In this document: one piece after another, positions 34,378 to 41,569 of the stretch
Layout of the letters: each line of letters opens with the position of its first letter
Position numbering within the stretch: position 1 is the stretch's first letter
Origin: UBA4416 sp038327195
Lineage (GTDB): Bacteria; Bacteroidota; Bacteroidia; B-17B0; Aurantibacillaceae
Direction of reading: 5' to 3'
DNA: 64,000 bases
Assembly: GCA_038327195.1 (NCBI GenBank)
Contig: JBBQKU010000014.1
Location: 1 to 64,000, forward strand
Translations under genes and position numbers: made by a program
The notes under the pieces: generated by a model
Seen by the model: only the letters and a program-made list of their open reading frames with translations
Databases searched by the model: none
Told to the model about the DNA's origin: nothing

Positions 34378-35140
34378 TTGGTTTGGTGCAAAAACTCAGG
34401 TAAAAATATTGTTCGGTCTTGATGTTGACGGTTCAAAAGCTTCAAAATTTAGTTTCTTTTCTAAAAAAACAAAAAACGGATTATCTCTTATATCGCATAA
34501 AATGAACCAAAAAATCGACGAGTATAAAGTTAAATATTATCATGATAAAGGTTTAAAAACAACCAATATTATGATTAAGGATTTAGCCGAATGGATAAGA
34601 TTAAAAGAGGGCGGTTTAACAGATTCTTTAAATGATTCAGCCAGTAGTTTTCCCGTTCCCGGAACATATACCAAATTAAAACATGGTAAACAACATACTA
34701 GTTCAACATGGCACACAAATAAAGGTGTAACCTATCGAACGTATTTAGATAGTTCTAAAACTTTAGGATATAATCCAACAATTGACGGTTTTTTTAACAT
34801 GCCCAATGACTTGCCATTTAAGTTATTTAAAATAAAATATTCTGACGCATATGCTGAAAACTCAGGAAGTGAATTAATAGATTATTATCTTGGTTCTTGG
34901 AGTTGGGGTTCAGGTGTTGGTGGTGAAAAGAATTTATTAAACGCCTTTCTTAAGATTGAAAATAAAACATTAAACCAATTATATAAAGAAGATAAAAATT
35001 TACTATTTGCTAATTTAATTCTATACCGTATCAAGTTTTTTGAAAATTTAGCCAAAACAAAGCCTAAAAATAAAGTATTTTTAAACGGTTGGATAAATGA
35101 AACATTAAATTTTTACTACGGATTTCAAAAGTACCTATAA
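34289..35140 (+). CDS. membrane-anchored GH108-like muramidase (endolysin)
   Basis: A 283-aa protein with an N-terminal membrane segment (IKLLLIVVLGLFLVFFLMML, 8-27), then a muramidase domain. Motif EGGLTDSLND at 107-116 carries the presumed catalytic Glu107. THE block WHTNKGVTYRTYL (141-153) corresponds to the TxxGIT motif of GH108 enzymes, and NGWIN at 266-270 to the peptidoglycan-binding end (NGW.NR). It would cut the glycan strand of peptidoglycan at exit, or at entry if virion-borne. The signal-anchor suggests delivery to the periplasm without a large holin pore. Confidence 0.75.
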   Translation: MLKKLTNIKLLLIVVLGLFLVFFLMMLGFDWFGAKTQVKILFGLDVDGSKASKFSFFSKKTKNGLSLISHKMNQKIDEYKVKYYHDKGLKTTNIMIKDLAEWIRLKEGGLTDSLNDSASSFPVPGTYTKLKHGKQHTSSTWHTNKGVTYRTYLDSSKTLGYNPTIDGFFNMPNDLPFKLFKIKYSDAYAENSGSELIDYYLGSWSWGSGVGGEKNLLNAFLKIENKTLNQLYKEDKNLLFANLILYRIKFFENLAKTKPKNKVFLNGWINETLNFYYGFQKYL

Positions 35141-35206
35141 CAAAATTATTACAATATCATTACACATAAACAATAAATTTATTTTTTAACCTTAAAATCA
35201 ATCATC

Positions 35207-35455
35207 ATGAAAAAATTACTATTAATTACCTATCTGCTAGTTTCAACAGTTGTATTAACTGCTCAATCGGATAGTTTGTTTGTTCAAAATATAGCCGATA
35301 TAGCATTTAATATTGGTAACGCTCAAAATGGTGGTGCTGACTGGGTACAAGGTGTTCCGAATGGCATTTTTCATGCTCTTGGTGCTTTGATTATAGGCGG
35401 AATTTATACTTCAATTAAAAGACGTAGAAATAAAAAACATCTACAAATAAAATAA
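35207..35455 (+). CDS. phage-like exported small protein (82 aa), coat- or holin-like
   Basis: Signal peptide MKKLLLITYLLVSTVVLTAQ, then a polar region rich in Ala/Gly/Asn, one membrane segment (IFHALGALIIGGIYTSI) and a strongly basic end (KRRRNKKHLQIK). After cleavage about 62 residues remain with the layout of filamentous-phage coat proteins (polar, membrane, basic). A small virion membrane protein or holin is equally possible. Confidence 0.65.
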   Translation: MKKLLLITYLLVSTVVLTAQSDSLFVQNIADIAFNIGNAQNGGADWVQGVPNGIFHALGALIIGGIYTSIKRRRNKKHLQIK

Positions 35456-35461
35456 AAAATA

Positions 35462-35587
35462 ATGGATTATTATATCTTAGTAATGACTAAAGGCTGTATT
35501 GCAGTAAGTCAATTATATACTATAGTACTCCTTTATAAAGATTATAGAGATACCAAAACAAAGAATAACGATAAAAATAATAAATAA
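35462..35587 (+). CDS. phage-like mini-ORF (41 aa)
   Basis: Translated by hand: MDYYILVMTKGCIAVSQLYT, a short hydrophobic middle and a very polar basic tail (KDYRDTKTKNNDKNNK). Its TAA overlaps the next ATG by one base (TAATG). Function unknown. Confidence 0.45.
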   Translation: MDYYILVMTKGCIAVSQLYTIVLLYKDYRDTKTKNNDKNNK

Positions 35588-36093
35588 TGTTAGAGGCTAT
35601 AAAAAACAACAATAAAGCAATGAATTTAATTACTATAATTAAAGTTCTTTTGATTGTATTTACTGGAATTTTTTTGTTTTTTATTATTCGTTCGCTTTAT
35701 TTGACTTTTTTTAAATCAAAAGCTGATATTTTAGGGGAGCAAGAGAATACAAACAAGCTTCAAATTTACGCGGTTGATAGTGATATAAAAACAGAATTAA
35801 AAAAAGGTTTAAAAGCAAGTTACAAAGAATCTGCATATATGGATTTGGCTGACCAATTGTATAGCAATTTTGGATTAGTAGATAAAGCAGATTATGAAGA
35901 TATACGTCCAATTTTACAAAAATTGCATTCAAATGTTGACGTCTTAATGCTAACAAAAGCTTACGGTCTTAGAAAGTTTGGGACTGGTTTTAATACGCCT
36001 AAATCTCTTTCCCTTTCGTTTCAAGATTGTGCAGATTATAACTCATCAGCTTACTGGCGCATGTTAGTGGCTACATTCGGAAAAAATAGATAA
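35587..36093 (+). CDS. phage-like membrane-anchored protein (168 aa)
   Basis: One N-terminal membrane segment (IIKVLLIVFTGIFLFFIIRSLY, in about 17-38) followed by a soluble, helical domain (YMDLADQLYSNFGLVDKADYEDI; LHSNVDVLMLTKAYGLRKFG). Likely a type II membrane protein with its body in the periplasm or virion interior. No family recognised with confidence. Confidence 0.65.
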   Translation: MLEAIKNNNKAMNLITIIKVLLIVFTGIFLFFIIRSLYLTFFKSKADILGEQENTNKLQIYAVDSDIKTELKKGLKASYKESAYMDLADQLYSNFGLVDKADYEDIRPILQKLHSNVDVLMLTKAYGLRKFGTGFNTPKSLSLSFQDCADYNSSAYWRMLVATFGKNR

Positions 36094-36094
36094 T

Positions 36095-36439
36095 ATGAAT
36101 TATTATAAAAAAATATTTAAAAACATACAAGTTGAATCTGACGGTTTAAATTCATATATTCAACCAGAGGGCAAGTATTTAATCTGTAGCATGTTACATA
36201 GTATATCAGGCATAAATGTCAATTTTGCTCGTAATATTGTAACATTTTCAACTTTATCAGATTCTAGATTTTTAGATATGATTTATTCCAGTGGGGATAT
36301 CTATACAATGATGAACATGTTTAATGATTGTGAACAGGATTCTTCGGTTCTACGCTCAGGACGTACATATATTAACAATATGTCTAAATTGGTTTTAATA
36401 TGTCAATTTATTGAAATTCCTTATCAATTAAATCATTAA
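36095..36439 (+). CDS. phage-like protein of unknown function (114 aa)
   Basis: Soluble 114-aa protein (YIQPEGKYLICSMLHSISGI; FNDCEQDSSVLRSGRTYINN). It starts one base after the membrane-anchored protein gene. No family recognised. Confidence 0.62.
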   Translation: MNYYKKIFKNIQVESDGLNSYIQPEGKYLICSMLHSISGINVNFARNIVTFSTLSDSRFLDMIYSSGDIYTMMNMFNDCEQDSSVLRSGRTYINNMSKLVLICQFIEIPYQLNH

Positions 36440-36440
36440 T

Positions 36441-36480
36441 AAATAAAAACAAATAAAAACAAATAAAAACAAATAAAATC
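36441..36480 (+). repeat. 10-bp tandem repeat, four copies
   Basis: AAATAAAAAC three times, then AAATAAAATC, directly before the start codon at 36481. A-rich tracts are typical of Bacteroidota translation-initiation regions, which lack strong Shine-Dalgarno signals, so repeat number could tune expression of the next ORF. Confidence 0.7.
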
Positions 36481-36636
36481 ATGGCTAAAAAAAAATTATT
36501 ACAACAAAAAGAAGTAGAAGAACTAATAAATCCATTTCCACTCAATTCAGCTGAAATAGTAAAAAATTATTTTGCTAATCACGCAAAAGGCATTTATCCC
36601 GAAACTATTAAAACATTACTTAAAAATAAAAATTAA
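36481..36636 (+). CDS. phage-like small protein (51 aa)
   Basis: Translated by hand: MAKKKLLQQKEVEELINPFP at the start, then a helical stretch (AEIVKNYFANHAKGIYPETI) and a basic end. Last gene of the virion block before a terminator. Possibly a small regulator or DNA-binding protein; no family recognised. Confidence 0.5.
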   Translation: MAKKKLLQQKEVEELINPFPLNSAEIVKNYFANHAKGIYPETIKTLLKNKN

Positions 36637-36681
36637 TCTAAATGTTTGTTTATTAGTAAGTTATGGGTTTTCTTGCTGATT

Positions 36682-36719
36682 AAAAAGGTTGATATCTTCT
36701 AGGTATCAACTTTTTTTTT
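36682..36719 (+). terminator. terminator ending the virion gene block
   Basis: GGTTGATA pairs with TATCAACT (one G-T pair), extended by an A-run before and a run of nine T after (36711-36719). The A-run/T-run layout also ends transcripts from the other strand. Confidence 0.85.
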
Positions 36720-36743
36720 GTTAATATCTTTAAAAACTTAGCA

Positions 36744-36774
36744 TTGTTTAGTATTAATGTACTTGATAGATTTG
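36744..36774 (+). promoter_or_regulatory. rep promoter (Bacteroidota type)
   Basis: TTG at 36744-36746, 20 nt, then TAGATTTG at 36767-36774, a full match to the TTG/TAnnTTTG pattern. It lies between the virion terminator and rep, 68 bp before the ATG. In the circular form it would drive rep and the eight early genes as one unit. Confidence 0.7.
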
Positions 36775-36841
36775 CAACATAAAAGATTAAAGTACCTTTT
36801 TTTAATCAATACAGACACATACAGAACACTATAATTTTAAT

Positions 36842-38092
36842 ATGAACGTAGGCAATTTAAATTTTATCTCACAAAATAAGGTAGTCTCTATCGACTTACA
36901 TCGGAATCCAGTTGAATATGGAGTGTTAAAAACTGGTCAAATTTGCGGTTCTGCTTTAACTCGTAAAATTCCAGAATTAAAACAAATTAAAGGTTCAAAA
37001 TATACATTGCCTGATAATTTAGAAACTGAACCTATTCTTTATAACCATTTGTATAAGTCAATGACTATTAATTTACCTAATACTTCTGAACTTACCAAAA
37101 TATGGCAGTTAAAAGAACCTTTCATTTACATTTCAAAAGGCGTTCATCATGAATTACAATTTACTGTTTTTGAAGTTCCAATAAAATATAAATATCTTTA
37201 TGATTATTCTGAAGTAAAAAAGATTGTTAAAAATGTTAAAAGAGTTTGGATATTAATAGAACCTACTTATTTTTATTGGACAAACGACCAATTTAAATTT
37301 CTGCCAAAAATAATGCAAGATACATTAATAAAAATATCACAAGTAAAAGTAAAAGTTCCTTATGAAGAAAGGGAATTTAAAAAAATGAGTGTTCGAACTC
37401 GTTCAAAAATTGAAAGTAAAATGAGACAGTGGCATTCTACTAATGTTGAGCAGTTAGGCAAAGAAAGTACGCATTTTTATTTTTTTACTTTTACTATTCC
37501 AACTAAAAATTTTTCACATGAGAAAACTGTCAGAGCTTGGAACAATTTTATAGTAAATTTCGGACGTAAATACAGAGTTAAAGGTAATCCCGTGAACTAT
37601 TTGTGGGTTGCTGAACTCCAGAGCGGTAAACGTTCAGCTATGAATGCCGAATCGTATTTTAAAATGTATCAAAAAGCTGGAGAACATTCCGATTATTATA
37701 AAAAACGTTATCAAGAGTTTACAGATAAAGCTCTTACCCCTACTAATAATATTCATTATCACATGGTATTAGACCGCTTTTATAATGTTAAAGATATTCA
37801 AGACTTATGGTTAACTTGTTTAGAAAATCAAGGCTGTAGTCGTTTTACTTCAACTGGCGCATCAGCTCAGCCAGTTAAAGCTGATAAAATTAAAGGCGGT
37901 GTTAATGCTGTCGGTCAATACTTAGCTAAATATGTTTCTAAAAATGATGGAGAATTGAAGTGTCAGTTGTGGCATTGTTCTCGTAGAATTTCAAAACTTG
38001 CGTCATCAATTGCCGATTGTTTTATTCAAATGAATAAAATAAAACAGTATATTGATAATCTTAATATTCAAACTATACATTATGTTAAATAG
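36842..38092 (+). CDS. rep: HUH-type rolling-circle replication protein, 3'-truncated by integration
   Basis: 416 aa as integrated. Motif I region FYFFTFTIP (212-220), a conserved block YLWVAELQSGKR, HUH motif NNIHYHMVLD with His305 and His307, and motif III VGQYLAKYVSKN with Tyr360 and Tyr364 as candidate nicking residues. These match Rep proteins of bacterial ssDNA phages and RCR plasmids. The enzyme nicks the origin, joins the 5' end to Tyr and starts rolling-circle synthesis. The last codons CAT TAT GTT AAA lie in attR and the TAG is completed by host bases. The natural C-terminus is encoded at 29231-29446. Whether the short form nicks is unknown; the catalytic motifs are intact. Confidence 0.88.
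   Translation: MNVGNLNFISQNKVVSIDLHRNPVEYGVLKTGQICGSALTRKIPELKQIKGSKYTLPDNLETEPILYNHLYKSMTINLPNTSELTKIWQLKEPFIYISKGVHHELQFTVFEVPIKYKYLYDYSEVKKIVKNVKRVWILIEPTYFYWTNDQFKFLPKIMQDTLIKISQVKVKVPYEEREFKKMSVRTRSKIESKMRQWHSTNVEQLGKESTHFYFFTFTIPTKNFSHEKTVRAWNNFIVNFGRKYRVKGNPVNYLWVAELQSGKRSAMNAESYFKMYQKAGEHSDYYKKRYQEFTDKALTPTNNIHYHMVLDRFYNVKDIQDLWLTCLENQGCSRFTSTGASAQPVKADKIKGGVNAVGQYLAKYVSKNDGELKCQLWHCSRRISKLASSIADCFIQMNKIKQYIDNLNIQTIHYVK
38063..38090 (+). other. attR: dif-like site with phage-derived left arm
   Basis: Left arm AATATTCAAAC (38063-38073) is rep coding sequence and does not resemble a XerC arm; the centre TATACA and the XerD arm TTATGTTAAAT (38080-38090) equal those of attL. The junction to host DNA follows at 38091. 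The rebuilt host site is ATTATCTATAA, TATACA, TTATGTTAAAT. Confidence 0.8.
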
Positions 38093-38132
38093 GTATTTTA
38101 AAAGGCCCTATTTTAAAGCCATTCATGCATTC

Positions 38133-40562
38133 TTATAAAACAGTTTTGAGTTTAGCGTATTTCAATAATAAGTTCTTTTCCCCTGCATCTTTAAACATAA
38201 TTAATGCTTTTGATTCTGGATACGAGCCTTCAATTTTTGTAACTTCCCCTATTCCAAATTTTTCGTGTTCCACAATACTTCCAATTCTTAAATTTGCATT
38301 GGCGCTATTATCAGTTAAAGAATTATTCAAAGCCATGCGTTTAGCTAAAGGAATTAATTTTTTTGGTGCGGCAAAATTAATATGACTTGGTTCGTTAGTT
38401 GTATTTTCGTTTGGCTTAGTTTTAAAATCAAATGATTTCCCAGGACTGTTAAATGGTTTTTTACGGTATTCGCCAAATGCATTATCGCTAAATTTATTAC
38501 TCGAAGATTCCTGCGGATAATCAATGCAATTTGGATCCAATTCATCTATAAATCGGCTTGGCTCACAATATATCACATTTCCAAAACGGTAACGTGTGGT
38601 TGCAAAACTTATGGTTGCTTTTTTCTCAGCTCTAGTAATAGCTACATAAAACAAGCGACGCTCTTCTTCCAATTCGCTTCTGCTATTTAATGCCATTTGC
38701 GATGGAAATAAATTTTCTTCTAAGCCAACAATATGCACATAGGGAAATTCCAAACCTTTTGATGCATGAATCGTCATCATCGATATTTTGTCCGAATTTT
38801 TATCATCTTCACTTTCTTTATCTACATCCGTCAACAAAGAAATTTCCTGCATAAATTCATCCAATGTTTTTAAATCAGATGTCTTTTCGGTGGCGTCAAA
38901 TAATTCTACAGGATTTGGTTCATCTGTTGAATTAAAAATAGCTTCCTTCAATTCTTCTTCTTGTGGCGTTCGTGGTTGTTCCACAAAATCCTTAATACCA
39001 TTTAAAAGTTCTTGTATATTTTCGTAACGGCTTACACCTTCAGGCGTTTTATCAACGTATAAATCTTTTAAAATTCCACTCGTAATTGCAATATGATTCG
39101 CGCTTTCAAAGGCATCTTTATAAGGCAACATCATAGCATACGTTTTTATGGATGTTGTAAATTCTTCAATTTTAGCTGCCGTTCCGCTATTAATTCCAGT
39201 ATTAAAATCTTTTAAATTTGCCAAAACATGCCACATACTCGTGTCATGTTCCATGGCAGCAATCATTACTTTATCTAAAGTTGTTTGTCCAATACCACGA
39301 GTTGGATAATTAATAATTCGTTTTAATGATTCATCATCATTATGATTAATAGTTAAACGGATGTACGCTAAAATATCTTTAATTTCCTTACGTTGATAAA
39401 ATGATAAACCACCATAAATTTTATACGGAATATTTAATTTACGTAAAGCTTCCTCAAAGGAACGTGATTGCGCATTGGTTCTATATAAAATTGCAAAGTC
39501 TTTAAAACGAGCTTGTTGTGTAAAGTGAGTTTCATAAATACATGAAGCTACTTTTTGTCCTTCTTCGTTATCCGTATTAGATTTAATGATTCGAATTAAT
39601 TCGCCATCTTCGTTTGATGTGAAAATATTTTTTTTAAACTGATCTTTGTTTTTCGCAATAACAGCACTTGCCGCTTTTACAATATTTTGAGTGCTTCTGT
39701 AATTCTCTTCAAGTTTAAAGGTTTTTAAATCAGGATAATCTTTTTCGAAGTTTAAAATATTTTGAATGTTAGCTCCTCTGAATGAATAAATACTTTGCGC
39801 ATCATCACCAACTACACAAATATTTTGAAAACGTGCTGCTAATTGTTTCACAATAACGTATTGAGAAAAGTTTGTATCCTGGTACTCATCTACTAAAATG
39901 TATCTAAATTTACTTTGGTATTTTAATAACATATCTGGAAAATCTCTCAATAATACATTGGTATTAAAAAGTAAATCGTCAAAATCCATTGCTCCTGATT
40001 GAAAATTTCTTTTTTGATATGCTAAATATATTTGACCAATGGCTGGTTTATTAGATGCTCTATCGTCTGCTTGGTTTGATGGATTATTAAGATATTGTTG
40101 AGGAGAAATTAGAGAGTTTTTGGCTGATGAAATTCTATTTAAAACCAACGAAGGTTTGTAAACTTTTTCATCAAGGTTCATTTGTTTCAAAATACTTTTG
40201 ATAACACCTTTACTGTCATCCGTATCATAAATGGTAAAATTGCTTGGGTATCCTAATTTCTCTGCTTCAAAACGTAATATTTTAGCAAAAATGGAGTGAA
40301 AAGTTCCCATCCATAAATTTTTAGCTTCCTTATCGCCTACTATTTTTGCAATACGAGCTTTCATTTCTCGAGCTGCTTTATTAGTAAATGTTAATGATAA
40401 AATATTAAAGGCATCAACACCTTTTGTCATGATATGCGCAATACGGTATGTTAGTACGCGTGTTTTACCAGAACCAGCGCCAGCTATAATCATTACAGGT
40501 CCGTCAGTAGTTTCAGCAGCCAAACGCTGCACTGGATTTAGTTCGTTTAAATACTCGCTCAT
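38133..40562 (-). CDS. pcrA: UvrD/PcrA-family DNA helicase
   Basis: SF1A 3'-5' helicase of 809 aa. Motifs in order: Q-motif LNPVQRLAA, Walker A AGAGSGKTR, Ia LTFTNKAAREM, II VDEYQDTN, III GDDAQSIYSFRGA, IV LEENYRST, V MTIHASKGLEF, VI VAITRAEK. The C-terminal end (IGSIVEHEKFGIGEVTKIEG) is the PcrA/UvrD Tudor-like domain. It serves nucleotide excision repair and clears RecA or replication blocks. Its 3' end lies only 43 bp from attR, and rep reads toward it. Confidence 0.92.
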   Translation of the reverse strand: MSEYLNELNPVQRLAAETTDGPVMIIAGAGSGKTRVLTYRIAHIMTKGVDAFNILSLTFTNKAAREMKARIAKIVGDKEAKNLWMGTFHSIFAKILRFEAEKLGYPSNFTIYDTDDSKGVIKSILKQMNLDEKVYKPSLVLNRISSAKNSLISPQQYLNNPSNQADDRASNKPAIGQIYLAYQKRNFQSGAMDFDDLLFNTNVLLRDFPDMLLKYQSKFRYILVDEYQDTNFSQYVIVKQLAARFQNICVVGDDAQSIYSFRGANIQNILNFEKDYPDLKTFKLEENYRSTQNIVKAASAVIAKNKDQFKKNIFTSNEDGELIRIIKSNTDNEEGQKVASCIYETHFTQQARFKDFAILYRTNAQSRSFEEALRKLNIPYKIYGGLSFYQRKEIKDILAYIRLTINHNDDESLKRIINYPTRGIGQTTLDKVMIAAMEHDTSMWHVLANLKDFNTGINSGTAAKIEEFTTSIKTYAMMLPYKDAFESANHIAITSGILKDLYVDKTPEGVSRYENIQELLNGIKDFVEQPRTPQEEELKEAIFNSTDEPNPVELFDATEKTSDLKTLDEFMQEISLLTDVDKESEDDKNSDKISMMTIHASKGLEFPYVHIVGLEENLFPSQMALNSRSELEEERRLFYVAITRAEKKATISFATTRYRFGNVIYCEPSRFIDELDPNCIDYPQESSSNKFSDNAFGEYRKKPFNSPGKSFDFKTKPNENTTNEPSHINFAAPKKLIPLAKRMALNNSLTDNSANANLRIGSIVEHEKFGIGEVTKIEGSYPESKALIMFKDAGEKNLLLKYAKLKTVL

Positions 40563-40649
40563 TTAATGCAAATGTAAGTATAAACCAGTTTTATGATTGA
40601 TTTGTTAATATCATTTTTTGAAATATATTTTGTTAAGAAAAGGAATTGA

Positions 40650-40657
40650 TATTTTTG
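40650..40657 (+). promoter_or_regulatory. -7 box before the Bro-N gene
   Basis: TATTTTTG fits TAnnTTTG; a TTTG lies 17 bp upstream, a little closer than usual. It is 56 bp before the ATG of the Bro-N gene and faces away from pcrA. Confidence 0.4.
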
Positions 40658-40713
40658 TATTTTAAACAAACTATTTTGAGATTGAATAAAGTAACGCTTA
40701 TAAATAACTAATA

Positions 40714-41103
40714 ATGAGCAACATTAAACTATTTGAGCATGCTCAAATTCGTTCGCATTGGGATGATGAGCAAGAAAAATGGTATTTTTCGGTAGTTGAT
40801 GTTATTGGAGTTCTAACCACTTCTGATAGAGCCCGTAAATATTGGAGCGATTTAAAAAGTAAATTAAAACAAGAAGGAAGTGAACTGTCCGAAAAAATCG
40901 GACAGTTGAAAATGAAAGCTGATGATGGTAAATTACGATTAACTGATATCGCAGATACCGAACAATTATTTCGTTTAATACAATCCGTTCCATCACCTAA
41001 AGCAGAGCCATTTAAATTATGGTTAGCCAAGGTGGCAAGCGAAAGACTTGATGAAATTGAAGATCCCGAAATTGGAATTGAACGCTTAATGGAAACTTAT
41101 TAG
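40714..41103 (+). CDS. Bro-N domain protein, C-terminally short
   Basis: 129-aa protein that is almost only a Bro-N domain: FEHAQIRSHWDDEQEKWYFSVVDVIGVLT then RKYWSDLKSKL and FRLIQSVPSPKAEPFKLWLAKVASERL. Such domains bind DNA in phage and virus antirepressors. Chromosomal Bacteroidota copies are usually about twice as long, continuing after the METY motif where this one stops at TAG (41101). Probably a domesticated or truncated phage gene; it may still bind DNA. ssb follows 39 bp downstream. Confidence 0.75.
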   Translation: MSNIKLFEHAQIRSHWDDEQEKWYFSVVDVIGVLTTSDRARKYWSDLKSKLKQEGSELSEKIGQLKMKADDGKLRLTDIADTEQLFRLIQSVPSPKAEPFKLWLAKVASERLDEIEDPEIGIERLMETY

Positions 41104-41142
41104 TTCAGCAAAATCTAAAAAATTAAATTAGAGTTATAAAAA

Positions 41143-41553
41143 ATGGCAGGTGTAAATAAAGTAATACTTATAGGTAACTTAGGTAAAGATCCTGAAATCA
41201 GATATTTAGAAGGAAATTTAGCTAAGGTTAAATTTAGCTTAGCTACGAGTGAACATTATAAAGATAAAAACGGAAATAAGGTTGAACATACCGAATGGCA
41301 TCATATTGTATTGTGGGGAGGTTTGGCAGAAAGTGCTGAAAAAATATTAAAGAAAGGAATGCAAATTTATTTGGAAGGTAAAATTCAAACACGTGATTGG
41401 AATGATAAGCAAGGTATTAAAAAAAACATAACTGAAATTATTGTTGAGTCTTATCAAATTTTACAGAAAAAAGAAATTGCAAATCCTTCACAAAATCAAT
41501 TTCCAAATACACCTTCTGACGATATGGATAAAAAAGATAGTTTACCTTTTTAA
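41143..41553 (+). CDS. ssb: single-stranded DNA-binding protein
   Basis: 136-aa SSB. The OB-fold starts AGVNKVILIGNLGKDPEIRY and shows TEWHHIVLWGGLAESAEKIL and LEGKIQTRDWND; the tail ends in the acidic DDMDKKDSLPF, which binds SSB partners such as RecO. It coats ssDNA in replication and repair. Adjacent gldD on the same strand is an arrangement I recall from Flavobacteriia. Confidence 0.93.
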   Translation: MAGVNKVILIGNLGKDPEIRYLEGNLAKVKFSLATSEHYKDKNGNKVEHTEWHHIVLWGGLAESAEKILKKGMQIYLEGKIQTRDWNDKQGIKKNITEIIVESYQILQKKEIANPSQNQFPNTPSDDMDKKDSLPF

Positions 41554-41569
41554 TTAATATATTTACTTT

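Larger units (their letters stand above)
29215..38090 (+). mobile_element. integrated ssDNA-phage-like element at a dif-like site (8.86 kb unit)
   Basis: The element is defined by the 17-bp direct repeat TATACATTATGTTAAAT at 29215-29231 and 38074-38090; the unit between equivalent points is 8859 bp. All genes are on the plus strand. In circular order they are: rep, eight early small ORFs, a terminator, a control region, a candidate capsid gene, virion/lysis genes, a terminator and the rep promoter. No integrase, Walker-A ATPase, tail gene or large terminase is seen. The host Xer system must integrate it. Size, HUH Rep, muramidase and many small membrane proteins resemble FLiP (Finnlakeviridae). 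A known family cannot be confirmed without a search. Confidence 0.85.

Noticed and set aside
36441..36480. CRISPR-like repeat
   Set aside because: 10-bp direct tandem units without spacers; no cas genes in the window.
29215..38090. Filamentous phage (inovirus) as identity of the element
   Set aside because: dif integration and one coat-like protein fit, but there is no pI/Zot-type ATPase with a Walker A motif, no pIII-like adsorption protein is recognisable, and a muramidase and a large soluble virion-type protein are present.
29215..38090. Microvirus as identity of the element
   Set aside because: Microvirus genomes are about 4.4-6.5 kb with a capsid protein of about 400-600 aa; the element is 8.9 kb and no protein of that type is present.
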